Origin: Paracentrotus lividus
Taxonomy: Eukaryota; Echinodermata; Echinoidea; Camarodonta; Echinidae
DNA: 64,000 nucleotides
Direction of reading: 5' to 3'
Assembly: GCA_940671915.1 (NCBI GenBank)
Contig: CALNVZ010002974.1
Span: 20,863,017-20,927,016 of the forward strand
The number at the start of each line of letters is the position of its first letter. Position 1 is the first letter of the stretch. Below, in pieces: positions 46,590-57,929 of the stretch. The translations under genes were made by a program, and so were the position numbers. The notes beneath the pieces were generated by a model. It was not told where the DNA came from. It searched no databases and saw nothing but the letters and a program-made list of their open reading frames with translations.

Positions 46590-48621
46590 TGCTACAGACG
46601 CAGAGTGGACTAGATTAGATAAACTAGGGTGTACTCGAATGTTAAAACCCGGACTTAAAAATGTTTGAAATGTACAATTTAAATCAATAGCTTTTTCTTA
46701 TTTGGTCTTCCAATTTGATGGACAACCTAACCAAAACCTCAGGATAAATGTTTGAGGTTTTGATTAGGGTCATGCTTAATTTGGGTTAGTTTTAGGGAAA
46801 ATAGAAACCCATTTAAAAAGTGTGTATTGATTCTTGTGCTATAATGTGAGGTTGTTTCTCATATCATTTTCAGCGTAGCCATATAGGTCTATTTCTATAT
46901 CTGAAATTTATAGCCTGTGATTGTTGTTGCGTGTAGAAATCAATATGGGTGTCTCGTTCGGTTCATTTGAGTACGTTCTATTACCTAATCAATTGGATCT
47001 GTCTGTTCTCTGGTGATTCCTTCAAGGCCGAATGATTATTTTCCTCTGTCATTGGGAAGTGATTGAGAAACTTTTAAAGTACTTATTAGTATTTCCGCAA
47101 GTATTAAATGTACATTACATATTTATGTATACATGTACTGTATAAAGCTCCACTGCCATCACTTTTGAAATTTATTATAGTACATAAATTTATACATAAT
47201 ACTGTATTAAGACAATTTTTTTGTGTGTACCTTGGTATTGTTGTAACTTTCGACTAGTTTTACAATTTTTGTGATGTTTTAATTACTATAAGTAGCCTTA
47301 TATTGAAGTGAAAAGTTTTATGAGGATGATCTCGCAAAATTTCTCACGAAATCTCAGCAATAAATAACCATAAATGACACACATTAAAGGAGAATGTTTA
47401 AAGAAGACTTTATTTGCTTGGAGTGTGTCCTTTTGACTAAATTGGACATGAATTCCATGTTGTATTTTACATTTAGGCAGTTTGGCATTGATTTACCCTT
47501 TTCCATTATTTCTAAATCCCAAAGTCCCTCTCTAATCATGCTGTGAATAAAAATGTCTACTCATAAATCACATTTTACAGCCAGATATACAATTATCCGT
47601 CACCACTCAAAATGTTTGGTTTAAACGTACGATTTTATAGAATTTTGGGTTTAATATGGGTTATATTCCCTTACGTGTCATAATGGCAAAACTAGTTTTG
47701 GTTTATTTTTCGCATCAATGTTTCGTCATGAAAAACAGTCAAATTGATTATTGTCTATTTTGGGGTTCATAATAATCTACACACAAATTTATTTCATTTT
47801 CCGATCTAAAATGTAGGCCTACTTCTTTGTTTTGTATAAAAAGTGGTGTGTATCCTACACTGTATGTGAATGGAACCATTAAAGTACATTTGTACAACAT
47901 CATGAAGTCCATGATCCAAGACTGAGTACCGGTACACAGACAGTGCATACATACATGTAGTCCCATTCAGAAGAGTTTAATTTGGGCTTTTTTTTAGGTC
48001 ACAGAGAAATGAAGACCCCTTTGTTCCCACACAAAAGACCTACTGCTGGTTCACTCAGAATGTGGGTGTGTGTAGTGTTGTGCTCTATAAAGGTGAGTCA
48101 TCACTGGTCTAAACAATAGACTTGGTCCTATTCAAGTATTTGAATAGGACCATTTACTGTTATAATAATTGCTCTTCAATTGGGGATAAGAAGAAAAGGA
48201 GAGGGTCGTCATGTGTACAGTTACACTCGGGGTGTTGTCTACTTATTATTGTTCCAAAAGCAAAACAAGAATTTTGAGTATCTTTGTTTAGCAGGCTCTC
48301 TGAGAACCGTTGAGTGTTCGTCATCCTACTTTAACTTTTTAGTCCTTTTCCTAATCATTAAGATCACCTGCTCATAAATGATTTGTGGATAGGGAGAGAA
48401 AGATCTCCTGCCTTTTTTTTTTTTTTTTGGTGGGGGGGGGGGGGGTGAGGGGGTAATGGGCATATTATTATTATTATTTTATTAACAGTACCTAATTTTA
48501 AGGAAGTTTATATTCATCATTGTAACATATCATATTTCCTAATTTTTCAAGTGTACCTTTACCCTTCTGAGTAGAACTACTTTTACATATGTAGGCCTAT
48601 GCTCTTTTTCATGTTAATACA

Positions 48622-49145
48622 ATAGTTATGTTCACATGGGACCATCGGGGTTTTAGTCCTCGAGGATTGTATCCTTAAGAATTTAAACCCCGACGGCTTG
48701 TTCTCGAGTTGCGTTCACACGGAGTGCTTATCCTCGGGGATAGTTATCCTCGAGGATAGTGAGAGGCTCGATGACCGGAAGTACAAGTTGTATGTAGCGT
48801 GCACTATTTATTTCCCTGTACTATTCGGCTATGGCCCTTCACTGAACCGGAAGTTTAACCGTTACAAGAGGTCACTCTTATCCTCGAGAACAGTAACTCC
48901 AAGTTAAAATCGTGTCCACACGGTCAAACGCGCGATCGGAGACCACCCACCGCTTGGAGTTTCGAGCCTTAACCCTAAGATCTGTCGAGAACATAAACCC
49001 TGACTTGTCCTTGAGAACATAAACACCGAGTTCGTTCACACGGGCCTTAACTCCAAGTTAACTCCAAGTTGTCCTCGAGAACATAGTCCTCGAGGACAAC
49101 TTGGAGTTAACTTGGAGTTAAGGCTTGCCGTGTGAACGATACTAA
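48622..49145 (-). mobile_element. GTTCACACGG-ended 0.5-kb element, copy B (inverted relative to copy A)
   Basis: It starts TAGTTATGTTCACATGGG and ends CCGTGTGAACGATACTAA. Internal blocks run in reverse order and complement of 24851-25364: CATCGGGGTTTTAGTCCTCG, ACTTGTA near GACCGGAAGT, CACACGGTCAAACGCGCGAT, and the terminal hairpin GTTAACTCCAAGTTGTCCTC with its complement AGGACAACTTGGAGTTAAC. The two copies are 23 kb apart, both in DIP2 intron 1. Confidence 0.8.
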
Positions 49146-52100
49146 TGTAACAATATGTTTACGGCCTACATGACTAGTATACCACATAATGTGTACATCA
49201 GAATTATGGGATATGCTGTAGGCTTGCGTGCATGTACAATACAAATTTGCTACATGTATCTTGCATTCCATGTCCCCTGATGAAAGGATACATGTCCACT
49301 CAAGCAAACTTTGGTGAGGAATTGACCTTTAGACTCCAGCCGCTCATCTTTTACATCCTACATCTAAGATAAATCTTCCTGGGTAAATCTTAGCAGCAAA
49401 CAATCAAATGGACCGTATCTTCTTTATTTATTGCCCACTCAATTGAACTCTGTTTACTTGCATTCATTTCATTGTTTCAATGAATGAACCCATTTTAATA
49501 ATACTGTACAAAATTAAAACTCTGTCAACGATAATATTATCATGATTATTATTATTGTTATTGGGATTAGAGTTGGGATGTGATCAGGTGTAATACATTG
49601 TATTAGTGTTTACAAATTAAGGTTTTCATACAGAAATTAATTATGTTACAAATTGACAGCAGGAAAATTGTGGGGATCATTTTGTATCATGTAGAGCAAG
49701 AAATGATAGAAGAAACCGGAAGGAGAATAGAAGGAAGTGGTTGTTTATTTTGGCTCTATCTATCATGTAGATACATGTCAACACCCTTGTTTTTCAACAG
49801 TTAAACCACAGTCACACCACCAAACCGCCCATTAGCTGCCCATTTGGGATTATTGTAATCTTCTGTCCGATTTGGTGTCACTTTGAAGACGATGTGACTG
49901 TAGTTGTCGTACAATGTTCTCAAAATCACACTAATGAAAGCAATTTCTGTTCAGCCAAATGACAGTTCAATAACTTTATGACCATTGTACAATTTCAAAT
50001 GTGAAACCAATATGTGGTAATTTAAAGTACTTATTGCACATGTTTATTTAATTCTGCCCTTTTTTATTTAAAGTTGATGGTCCAAGTTTATAGTATTTGT
50101 ACAGTTTGTACATGTATTTAATAGACGTCCAATGAATTTGAATACAAATAAATAAGTGATATTTAAAATCAAGAACACTTGCTAGAAAAAAAAAATAGCA
50201 TTCATAAAAATGATATAGAATTAGCCTTTGCGCATTGTGTTGACCATTATAAGTTTATTATATGATTTTAGTGAATCATTGCCATTCTACACATGTACAA
50301 CACTATTTATGAATATTTTGTTCAAGGCCAGTATAATTATGTAATTCATTTCCTGTATGGCTTCCCATAGATATTGCCATGATGATTGTAGGCTAAATTT
50401 TTTTTTTTTTTTTTTTTAAGTCACCCATTTGACACTCCGGGAGTAGGGTGTGATGATTATGTGGAGGTGTAATGATAAAGTACTATTATTATGGGCAACC
50501 AACAGGCATCGATGTCATATAGATCTAGCCTTCAGTGATCAATAGTACCATTTTGTATGCACCTGTTCTTAGGAAATGATACATAAAATATGATGTGGAC
50601 AATATTTAGAATATATTGCAAGTATTAGTGCCATATTACACATTACATTTTGGTTGGACAATAGTCTATAATCTCAGTCACTATTTGCAACAAATAAAAC
50701 AATTTCCACGACGCATTTTTTAAACTAAAAGCCCAGCCTATACGATCTCTACATGGAGCTGTGCCTTATTGTCAGAAGTTGCTGGTTTTAGAACAGGGAG
50801 CAATACTTCATGGTCATGTACATGGATGTTGATGAATGGAGAATGTATTGCTTTTTGCTGCATAAAACGAAAACAAGGATTAACCTTTTTATTTTTTCTA
50901 AATAGTTATAAAGGACAAGCATCTGTTATCTTTTTAACACCTTAGGTTCCGAGTGATAGACAATGGTACGAGTCTGTACCAATTAGCAGGGTCATCCATA
51001 TCAGTATTGTTATGTTGAAAGCTAGAGAGGCGTCGACTACATGTATGTATAGGGTTGAGGAAGGAAGAAGGGCGTGTTAGCAGCAGGCAGAATGGAGAAG
51101 GGGGGGGGGGTTGCAATGTAATGGATTGAAGAATTGTGATTTCTACCATACAGGTGTACTGGTCAATAAGGGGTGAGGAAGTAAATTAAAGATGAGAACC
51201 ACTCAGATTTTTAATAAGTGCCCAGATTTTATTATGGTAAAAAAAGTAAGGCCAAATCTTCAAGGAGAGAAAGGATGAGAATTTTAAGGGGAAGGGGTTG
51301 AGGGTGAAATAAAAGGAGGGATTAAAGAAGACATTTTTATCTACAAATTTAAACAAAGTTAATGGATCTTCACGTATCCCCTCCCCCCCAAAAAAAACCA
51401 AACAAACAAACAAACAACAAACAAACCTACAATAATAACTAAATAAACAAATTTTAACAACACAACAACACATAAAGAGAAAAAATAAACAACTATAAAT
51501 GTAGCATAGAAGGGAGACCTAATGGATACACATTAGGGTTTTAAGTTACAGAGAAAAAAGGTTGGCAAGTGGAAAGAACTAGGTTAAGAGAAACCTGTTC
51601 TAACTATAGTACCCCATTTTGCTCTGCTCTTAGATATCGTAAAAAGGCTTGGAATGGTAATTTACTGTGTATTCATGGAATGGAGCCATGATCACTCCCC
51701 ATAGATGATTTGCATCTGGTAATTCAGATATACATGATTACCCTATGTGTATGCCAGTCACATCGACAAGATAAACTCAAAGCTAAAACAAAGCCAATTA
51801 AATGGCTACATTACAGTGAATAGCAATGTAGTGGTCGGTTTAAAGTCGATTTGGCACTGGATTTGCGATGTGACATCGGTTTCGGTATGTCTTCAAAGGA
51901 AAGGATGTTATGGGCGGTGTCTTGAGATCACTTTCTTACATATACCTTGCTCAAAGTGCAGTGTCCCCATGCATTGATGATAGGATTGGCCATTGACTGC
52001 CAGAAGGGCACTATCTCCTATACATAAACACAGATTCAACGCCTTTCTGACACTCAGTAGATGCATTATGTACAGTTGGTGGAATCCCTAAAGTATATTT

Positions 52101-52391
52101 GTTAATTGGCTTGCTGGTAATGCCATGATGAGATGTCCCCGTGATATCACTTTGACAGTGAGAGGAATACAAGCTTTGATCTAGGGATGAGTGAATTTCA
52201 TAAGGGTCACTGGACATGGTGGAATGTTTATTAATTGCTATGGCAATATAGTTTGTTAATCAATTGCAAGGTTTATGTGGAGAAAGTGGTGTTTATGGGT
52301 GCTATTGTGATTATTCCTTCAGTCACATGCTGCATTGTTGTAATATCCCTAATTGTTAGTTCACTCCAAACACACAAAGGGCTAAACAGGT

Positions 52392-52440
52392 AAAAAGGGT
52401 GGAAAAGGGCCGAGGAGTGACACCCTTTTCCACCCTTTTT
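52392..52440. repeat. Perfect 18-bp hairpin (possible MITE fragment)
   Basis: AAAAAGGGTGGAAAAGGG and CCCTTTTCCACCCTTTTT are exact reverse complements separated by 13 bases. A further TTTAGAGTGT near 52505 resembles a transposon end, so the hairpin may belong to a MITE spanning about 52370-52515. Confidence 0.65.
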
Positions 52441-52572
52441 CAAAACACTGTCATTCCCTGGCCCCTTTAAAGAGTAATTTACCCCTTTCCACCATTTTAT
52501 TTTTTAGAGTGTTGTTGTAATTGCCATTTTCATATACATTGTAGTATGTGAAATATGACATTCAAATGGTTG

Positions 52573-52760
52573 TTAAGGCGCCTTCTCCATTCTAAAGGCA
52601 TCAGTTTCCCGCGGGATCCTGTTCCACCCCAGGAAACATCCGGTTTTCAGCATGTTTAAGCCGTATTAAAATTTTGGGATTCTATTCAAAAGCCGATAAA
52701 ACGGTGTTTGGAACAAAGGATGCGGGAAACTGACACCTATTAAATGGAGAAGGCGCCTAA
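52573..52760. mobile_element. MITE with TTAAGGCGCCTTCTCCATT ends
   Basis: TTAAGGCGCCTTCTCCATTC and GAATGGAG-like right end AATGGAGAAGGCGCCTAA are inverted; the arms extend to CAGTTTCCCGC and GCGGGAAACTG (about 38 bp with few differences). It is 188 bp and non-coding. Confidence 0.85.
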
Positions 52761-55520
52761 GTGAGACATAACATTGTCCATTAATGTACATGTACTTCTC
52801 TATTGTGCTATGACTCTGAATTCCATTAGAGAAATGTTTTGTTTTTATTCATGAAAAGCAAATATACATACACATGAAGATATAAAAATGGACATTGTTA
52901 TAATTAGACCGGCATTTTCTTATGCTGAGTTTGTAACTTTGTAACATACATGTAACTTCATAAAGTCCAGGATAGACTATATTCCTTATCCTAAATTGAT
53001 TTCCTGGTGTTAATTACTATAATGAGTCCTATGGGCTAATTAATTTCAGCTGTTGCCAATCTCTGCTATCTGACAAGATGGAATAATGTGTTTTTGTCCT
53101 TTGACACAAGGCTTTTTAATTACCTGACCATCATGTAGTATATGTATGTTTGATCAATAAGCTGAGCAATGCATTCAGGTGAAGTTTTTATGGGCAAGCA
53201 TAACATGCATGGTTATCAGACCAAGTTTAAATCATGGCGCTGCATGTACATGTATGTTTAAACCTGGTGTATAGTTTTGGTAGCAAAAAAGGAATTGGCA
53301 CAAAACCGATCAAATGTAGTTACATGTTGTCCACTTTGCACTAAAAGATATGTGTGAGAGATCTTGTGACATTCCTTTCATTATTTCCGATGAATTTCAT
53401 TTATAAAGTTCGAATATAGCGCAATCCAACTGCCGTTTAGACCTCTGCTGACAAATTCGCACGCCCGAGGTTACGGCGTGAATTAGTGCGAACGATCTGT
53501 GTGTAACACCCACACAAGAGAATCCCCATTGGTTTTCCACGTGAGCGCTAACCTGTGACGGGTCCCCGACTTATCTTTTTTTATCCTTATATTATGAAAT
53601 AAAGACACTAAAACGAGATTTGAAGTACTATAATTTGCTTTATTATAGTTATTGGATTCAATCTATCATAATTTATCTTAATGTGAATCAAAATAATTTT
53701 TTCTTTCTCCCGAAACTATACACCAGCTTTAAATCATTTTACATACCATTGTACAAAATGTTTCTTCTTTAAATTGTCACATCATTTTCATATTTTGTGA
53801 CTTTTGAAGTTGAGATTGAGACTCTGATTTGATTTGTGTTACCCTTTTTCACATCATACATGAACATTTTTTTTTCTTCTCTGATCAATTATTATACTGA
53901 TTTAAAATGAGTCATTTTCAATTCAAAGCCAAATTGCATCTAGATTCAAAGACGCATCAAGGCAGTTCTTCCATAGGACAAAGGAGCCTGATCATTATCA
54001 ATCTGTGTTTACCCATAAAACAAGAGGTTATCGCTCATTCCACATCTGAGGAAGACGATCCTAAGCCATGGGGATCCTGAGATGGGGCGAGGACTTTGTT
54101 GATTCAGTAGTCAGCAGTGTCAACTGGCCATGACATTAAGGACTTGAATTTGCTGGTCAAATTTCATGGAACGATGGACCGGCCTGTGAGCTGAGAATTT
54201 TAAATGGAGTGCTGGATTTGAAGTTCAAGACGTTGACTTCAACTTCGAACCATTGTAATATTTTGTGATTCTCGAATTAAGAAATGAAATTGAATAATGA
54301 ATTAGACCAGATTGTAGAGTAAAGGCAGCCCTGCAGTACATGAACTTACCATATTTTTATTTCAGCTTTCTTTGTTTTTGAAACCTTCAGAATTCAGCAA
54401 AAGCATAATTTTGCCCTGAGGTGCCTGTTTGCTCTAGAATGTTTAGTAAATTTTGATCCATGTAATATAATTTAATATTTTAGTATGGACCACCTCAGAT
54501 AATTAATAGACAGAGGCGCGTCTTTTAGCCCACACCCTGTCTGTTATACAGAGTTATCACCGTTTTAATTCTCAGCAGACGATTATATGTTGAAGTCGTA
54601 GCTGACTTCACCTTTAAGAGTTTAGTCTTTGATTGGATGTTATATTCAATATGCCCGCTATACACCTCCCTGTGTAAGGAGATAGGATGCATTATTACAA
54701 TGAGAGGATGCATGCATGTACCTAGGGGCTGGCTGGATGGATGGATGGAGACGGTTGCCGTGCAAACAGCTTCACACCTAGAAAGAGTTTTATAGAGGAC
54801 AAAAATGTTGGAGGGGCATGTGCTTGGAAGGATATGAGAGAGAAGAGAATGACTTAAATAGGACAGACTTCATGCATATTAATGATCGAGGTTAATTGAA
54901 GTTGGAGAAGAATCATGATAATGCGACGAGGAGAAGAACATACATCTATGAAAGAATAATAGGGAAGATCAGAGGAGAAGGGAAGCAATAAAGGGGTAAC
55001 ATAACCTCAGGGAATATTTGAAAAGCTAAGCGAAAATAATTCAGCATCAACACACGACAATCGCTGTATAGCGGGCATGTGCATGTACATAATGTATTGT
55101 CAGTAACACATTTGTGACATCATGATAAGTGATGCATGCCTGTATGTTGTGAGATGGAGGGAGGAGGGTAGGAGGGAAGCTGGAGAGTGAATTCATTGAT
55201 GAGGGCTTAAACGACTTGCAAATGGATGCTGCTGCATCATCGCCGTGGTAACTCCTTTCCTCGTTTGAGAATTATCATACCGCACTTGTCGTCTTGGGCC
55301 AGCTACAGGTGTGCCCGCAAGGGTGTGTCTGGCTGGTATGTAAATGAGTGTCAATATGGAAATAGAATTGAAGAGCATGGTGAGAGGTGATTTTGATAAC
55401 GATAGGTCCAAAAATAACATTCGAGCACGCTAGTCTTTTGCTGATGACAATAATAAACATTTTTTAAGATGATCAAAATACAAAGTAATTTTGATTGAGC
55501 GTTTGATAATAACGATGTAC

Positions 55521-55603
55521 ATGTAAATGATGATGATGATTAGATGGTGGTGATGATGATTAGGGGGATGAAGGATGATGATGATGGGGATGGTGATGAT
55601 GAA

Positions 55604-55680
<77 letters not shown>

Positions 55681-56130
55681 GGAGGAGGAGGATGGTGATG
55701 ATGATGATTACAATGCATGATTACGATGATGATGATGATGATGATGATGATGAAGGTGATAGTGATCAGATGGTAGTAATGATGAAAGTTATGATTACGA
55801 TGATGAGGATGATGGTCATTATGATGATGATGATGATGAGGAGGAGGAGGATGATGGTGATGATGATGATTACAATGCATGATTACGATGATGATGATGA
55901 TGATGATGAAGGGGTGATGATGATAAAGGTGAAGGTGATAGTGATCAGATGGTAGTAATGATGAAAGTTATGATTACGATGATGAGGATGATGGTCATTA
56001 CGATGATGATGATGAGGAGGAGGAGGATGATGGTGATGATGATGATTACAATGCATGATTACGATGATGGTGATGATAACGACGATGATGATGATGATGA
56101 TGCCAATGATGATGATAATGGTCATGATTA
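55521..56130. repeat. GAT/TGA trinucleotide array with higher-order units
   Basis: An initial pure (GATGAT)n block (about 55603-55680) is followed by three copies of a complex unit of about 150-190 bp. The unit contains GAGGAGGAGGATG, GATTACAATGCATGATTACG, a GAT run and GATCAGATGGTAGTAATGAT. It gives artefactual Met/Asp or His frames. Confidence 0.9.
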
Positions 56131-57085
56131 GATATTGTGACTTTTTCCTTTGTGATAATGCATGTAACATTTATATAATGGTGCATAGAATATATGAATC
56201 AGTTTCATCCTTTATGGAAGTAGCGGTCATTATTTCATGTGATTGCATCTTGCTATGAATATTCAAGGCAAAAACTAGAAAACAAGATATCAGTACATGT
56301 ACGTTGAATACACGAGGCCAACATTTATATTCTCAGCAAGGCGGTTGACTTAAATTAGGTGCAGCGGTGCTAATATTTGTGTAGTATTGCATGAGTAGTA
56401 TGGACAATATTATGGGCATGGTGCCACTATCTTATGCATTCATCAATTATCATAAATCAATTGAGTTATACTCAGTCGTGAAAGTTGATCCATAGCGTTG
56501 GGGCGAGAGAATGGGTTGGTTCTCTGTGGTTATATCGTTACAAGGTGTTTATGATATGATTTTGTTTGATTTCTTTATTCAGATCACATTTCAAAATCAG
56601 ATTTGGGTATGTGACATTATTTGCCTGCTTCATTACATTTTTTAAACTTGAAAAATTAGAATTGTCTGATTTATACATGTACATAGTATGAAATGCCCTC
56701 TGAACAGGTCCTGATGTTCTGTCAACCTCTTAAAAAGAAAAGCCCTGCTTTATTAGGAAATATTTGTATTACTAAAATTGATAATAGTACTTTGAATGAG
56801 ATGACATTACATGTACCTCTATTATGTACTGAAGAGCTTTATGTTATGATTCAGGTTTTAGACTTTAATATGATAATTTTATTGATACTTTGAAACTTGA
56901 AAATACAAACTTGGGGACTGTGTTTTACAGAGAAATGATTGATCAATTTGAGGCATTTTAAATTTTCACTGCATTTTGCTTGTATATGCACAGAGGTGAA
57001 AATTATTCATGAACCCCTCTCTGTATCTGGAGGACAAGAAAGGTCTATCTGATGTACACTGTAGTTGTTTTCAGCACAAGAGACG

Positions 57086-57098
57086 GTTGCTAGGCAAT
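57086..57098 (+). promoter_or_regulatory. X-box-like (RFX) sequence before DIP2 exon 2
   Basis: GTTGCTAGGCAAT is a near-palindrome close to the RFX X-box pattern (GTNRCC, 0-3 N, RGNAAC); the left half has T instead of C at its last position. It lies 11 bases before an ATG (57097-57099, overlapping) whose frame runs into exon 2. Single motif, unproven. Confidence 0.25.
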
Positions 57099-57373
57099 GG
57101 ACAATAAAGGCATCTTTATAGGAGTTGTTGATAATGGGATGCTGGTTCATCCTGGGACAATTAACCAAACGAGAGCAAATGGACTTCACCTTGCAATGTC
57201 CTCCATCATTAAGAATCATTATTCAATTGAACTGATAGGTGCTGAGATAAAAATCGTCGAGGCAGATAGGTACAAGTGGAACACTATATCAAAAGCAGAA
57301 CTTAAATGGGAATGCTTAATTTGCAAAGTAAATTTAGTAAAATTTTTATTCTCTTTTTCACTTTTTTATCAAG

Positions 57374-57460
57374 GTGACATCACAAGGAAAGGATTTGAGA
57401 AGAAGAAAGCAAAGCTCCTGGAACCATACCTCAGACCGCCTCAAATCATCACACCACAAG
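57374..57460 (+). CDS. DIP2: DIP2 coding exon 2 (residues 31-60), DMAP1-binding domain
   Basis: The acceptor TTTTTTATCAAG is followed by GT GAC ATC, completing Gly31 with the G of exon 1 (or of the 45789 exon). It encodes GDITRKGFEKKKAKLLEPYL then RPPQIITPQ, and ends in phase 1 (CAA G) before GTAAAA. The DITxKGxEKKxxKLL block is the most recognisable part of the DIP2 DMAP1-binding domain. The next exon is not visible before the end of the window. Confidence 0.92.
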
Positions 57461-57522
57461 GTAAAAATCAATATAAAATTATTTTTTTCTTCATATTATT
57501 CATGTAAGAGTTATGATCAGTT

Positions 57523-57929
57523 GCAAATTTGAAACGGCCATTCTGATTGGTTCAAAGTGATACCTTTAGGCTGGAAGTCCTTGCAGGAAGGATCCTAATT
57601 AGTTACTATTTATTTGCAATTCATTGTAGCTCTTTCTTACAGGAAAAAGATGGGTTAAAAATCATAAATGTATAAAGAGTATACATTGAAAAAAATGTCT
57701 TCTAAAATAATTATTTAATGGATGTCTTGAGCATGTTTTATTCATGTTTAAAACATCAAGCCCAATGTTCACAATAAATAAATGCACAAAATAAATAAAG
57801 TGCTTCAGTAGGACTGCAGTTGGTCTGCAAATTTGAAACAGCCATTCTGATTGGCCCGTAGTGATACTTTCATGCAAAAAGTCCTTGCAACAAGCATCCT
57901 GATTGGTTTCTATTGATTTGCAATTCAAT
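57523..57929. repeat. Two direct copies of a 100-bp sequence, 304 bp apart
   Basis: GCAAATTTGAAACGGCCATT-CTGATTGG...AGTCCTTGCAGGAAGGATCC...TTTGCAATTCA (57523-57624) recurs as GCAAATTTGAAACAGCCATT...AGTCCTTGCAACAAGCATCC...TTTGCAATTCA (57827-57929). CTGATTGG occurs in both. Confidence 0.8.

Larger units (their letters stand above)
14269..57373 (+). other. DIP2: DIP2 intron 1, 43.1 kb, repeat-rich
   Basis: GT-AG intron between phase-1 exons. It holds most of the mobile elements listed here and one candidate alternative first exon. The long spans without a listed element (about 15300-17850, 18200-19150, 30400-32800, 34230-36750, 43970-45100, 45820-47990, 49150-52390, 52770-55520) are AT-rich with homopolymers and scattered TACATGTA words. 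I see no further exon I can support in them. Confidence 0.8.

Noticed and set aside
55560..56258. Poly-His and poly-Met/Asp frames on both strands
   Set aside because: Trinucleotide repeat artefacts; every frame of a GAT repeat is open.
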